NCBI GenBank assembly: GCA_036263155.1
Contig: DATAHN010000130.1
Location: 1-64,000, forward strand
DNA length: 64,000 bases
Source of the DNA: DASUBN01 sp036263155
GTDB lineage: Bacteria; Pseudomonadota; Gammaproteobacteria; Natronospirales; REEB76
Direction of reading: 5' to 3'
The notes beneath the pieces were generated by a model, which made no database searches, had not been told where the DNA came from, and was given only the letters and a program-made list of their open reading frames with translations. This document shows positions 63,164-64,000 of this stretch, piece after piece (within the stretch, counting starts at the first letter, position 1; every line of letters begins with the position of its first letter). Position numbers and translations under genes: made by a program.

Positions 63164-63873
63164 GGCCGGCGGCCGCCGGGCCGCAGGCTCTGCTGGTAGC
63201 GTTTCACCACCGCATCGGGCTCGCCCACCTCCACCGTCACGCCCTGGTCCACCCAGGCGACGCGGTCGCAGAGCTCCATGATGGTCTCGGGATGGTGGGT
63301 CACGATCACCACGGTGCGGCCGGAGGCGATCTTCTCGCGCATGGCGGCGGAGGATTTCTCCTTGAAGGCGGCGTCGCCGACGCCGAGCACCTCGTCGATC
63401 AGCAGCACGTCCGGGTCCGCCTGCACCGCCACCGTGAAGCCGAGGCGCGCGCGCATGCCGGAGGAGTAGGTCCGCACCGGCTCGTCGATGAACTCCTGCA
63501 GCTCGGCGTAGCGCACCATCTCATCCATGCGCGCCTCCACCTCGCGGCGGGTGAGGCCGAGCAGGATGCCGGACAGCACCGCGTTCTCACGCCCGGTGAG
63601 CGCCGGGATGAAGCCCGCCTGCAGCGCCAGCAGGGAGACCCGCGCGGTGTGGCGGATCACCTCGCCCGTGTCCGGCGCCAGGATGCCGGCCAGGAGGCGC
63701 AGCAGCGTGCTCTTGCCGGCGCCGTTGCGGCCTATGATGCCGAGCGTCTCGCCGTGCTTCAGGCCGAAGCTCACGTCGTGCAGCGCCCAGAACGCGTGGT
63801 GGCGCATGAAGCCGGCCTTGCGCCGGTAGCGCACGCCCACGTTCCTGAGTTCGATGATGTTGTCGCCGCTCAT
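63160..63873 (-). CDS. wzt: ABC polysaccharide exporter ATPase (Wzt type, short form)
   Basis: 237 residues: Walker A GRNGAGKSTLL, signature YSSGMRARL, Walker B VLLIDEVLGVGD, D-loop and H-loop THHPE. GVRYRRK at the start is typical of TagH/Wzt/KpsT-like exporters. It lacks the C-terminal carbohydrate-binding domain of O9a-type Wzt, so export is probably not gated by a chain-end cap recognised by the ATPase. Partner of the permease upstream. Confidence 0.91.
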   Translation of the reverse strand: MSGDNIIELRNVGVRYRRKAGFMRHHAFWALHDVSFGLKHGETLGIIGRNGAGKSTLLRLLAGILAPDTGEVIRHTARVSLLALQAGFIPALTGRENAVLSGILLGLTRREVEARMDEMVRYAELQEFIDEPVRTYSSGMRARLGFTVAVQADPDVLLIDEVLGVGDAAFKEKSSAAMREKIASGRTVVIVTHHPETIMELCDRVAWVDQGVTVEVGEPDAVVKRYQQSLRPGGRRP

Positions 63874-63876
63874 GGT

Positions 63877-64000
63877 TCAGCCCAGCATCAGCTTGGGATA
63901 GATGCGGTCGTAGCGCCGTAACAGCCATAGCGCCAGCCCATACAGCAGCAACGAGGCGGCCACCACCCAGGCGAGGCTGCCCCAGTCGGGCCAACGCCTG
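63877..64000 (-). CDS. wzm: ABC polysaccharide exporter permease (Wzm type), 3' end only
   Basis: Only the C-terminal 40 residues are in the window: a TM segment followed by LLRRYDRIYPKLMLG and TGA at 63877-63879. Stop-to-start spacing with wzt is 3 bp. The call rests on position and this tail. Confidence 0.7.
   Translation of the reverse strand, partial: RRWPDWGSLAWVVAASLLLYGLALWLLRRYDRIYPKLMLG

Overview
The window is a high-G+C chromosomal segment of a Gram-negative gammaproteobacterium. The evidence is a full lipid A/Kdo/heptose gene set, Lnt, LptE, TolC and RND efflux, and long stretches that match gammaproteobacterial gene order (rng-yhdP-tldD; miaB-phoH-ybeY-corC-lnt-leuS-lptE-holA-nadD-rsfS-rlmH). 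I saw no tRNA, rRNA, transposase, prophage or CRISPR array. Genus cannot be fixed from this sequence alone; a Xanthomonadales/Nevskiales/Steroidobacterales-like relative is a guess.

Layout. 1-1691: 5' part of thiC (minus) behind a TPP riboswitch. 1692-4340: a methyltransferase of the PCMT family, a rhodanese and TolC (plus), closed by a terminator. 4349-10995: LPS inner region with waaA and hldE (minus), an LpxL-type acyltransferase and a UGT-like glycosyltransferase (plus), kdkA (minus) and a family-9 heptosyltransferase (plus). 11009-11139: a long nested inverted repeat between convergent genes. 11133-17721: an EnvZ/OmpR-type two-component pair divergent from a two-gene RND efflux operon, with a 10-bp-period direct repeat between them. 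17734-22034: a NERD-like membrane protein with apparently lost catalytic residues, a DUF1761 protein, an exported isoaspartyl peptidase, a small membrane protein and pmbA. 22074-24249: darP, purE, purK.

From 24250 to the right edge all 34 genes lie on the minus strand, many with ATGA or GTGA start/stop overlaps. Read in the direction of transcription (right to left) they are: a surface-polysaccharide cluster (ABC exporter wzm/wzt, two free sulfotransferases, a sulfotransferase-GT2-GT4 fusion, a GSCFA protein, a GT2, an SDR, a WbpL/WecA-type initiating transferase, a WbpM-type dehydratase, phosphomannomutase and GDP-mannose pyrophosphorylase); miaB-phoH-ybeY-corC-lnt; an O-antigen ligase-like protein inserted before leuS; leuS-lptE; a metal-uptake block (small Cys/His membrane protein, outer-membrane barrel, ZnuA-like and ZnuB-like proteins, no ATPase) inserted before holA; nadD, rsfS, rlmH, maf, rng, yhdP, a small exported protein, a nitrilase-family amidase and tldD.

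The most interesting part is the right-hand 15 kb. It encodes three sulfotransferase modules, one fused to two glycosyltransferases, next to a Wzt that lacks the C-terminal carbohydrate-binding domain and a GSCFA protein of unknown function. The inference is an ABC-exported, probably sulfated LPS or capsule polymer built on a WbpM/WbpL-type primer sugar plus GDP-mannose-derived sugars. Other points worth checking are the inserted zinc block and ligase in an otherwise conserved housekeeping array, several strong stem-loops near rng, holA, yhdP and waaC, and an internal promoter/operator candidate inside the initiating transferase gene.
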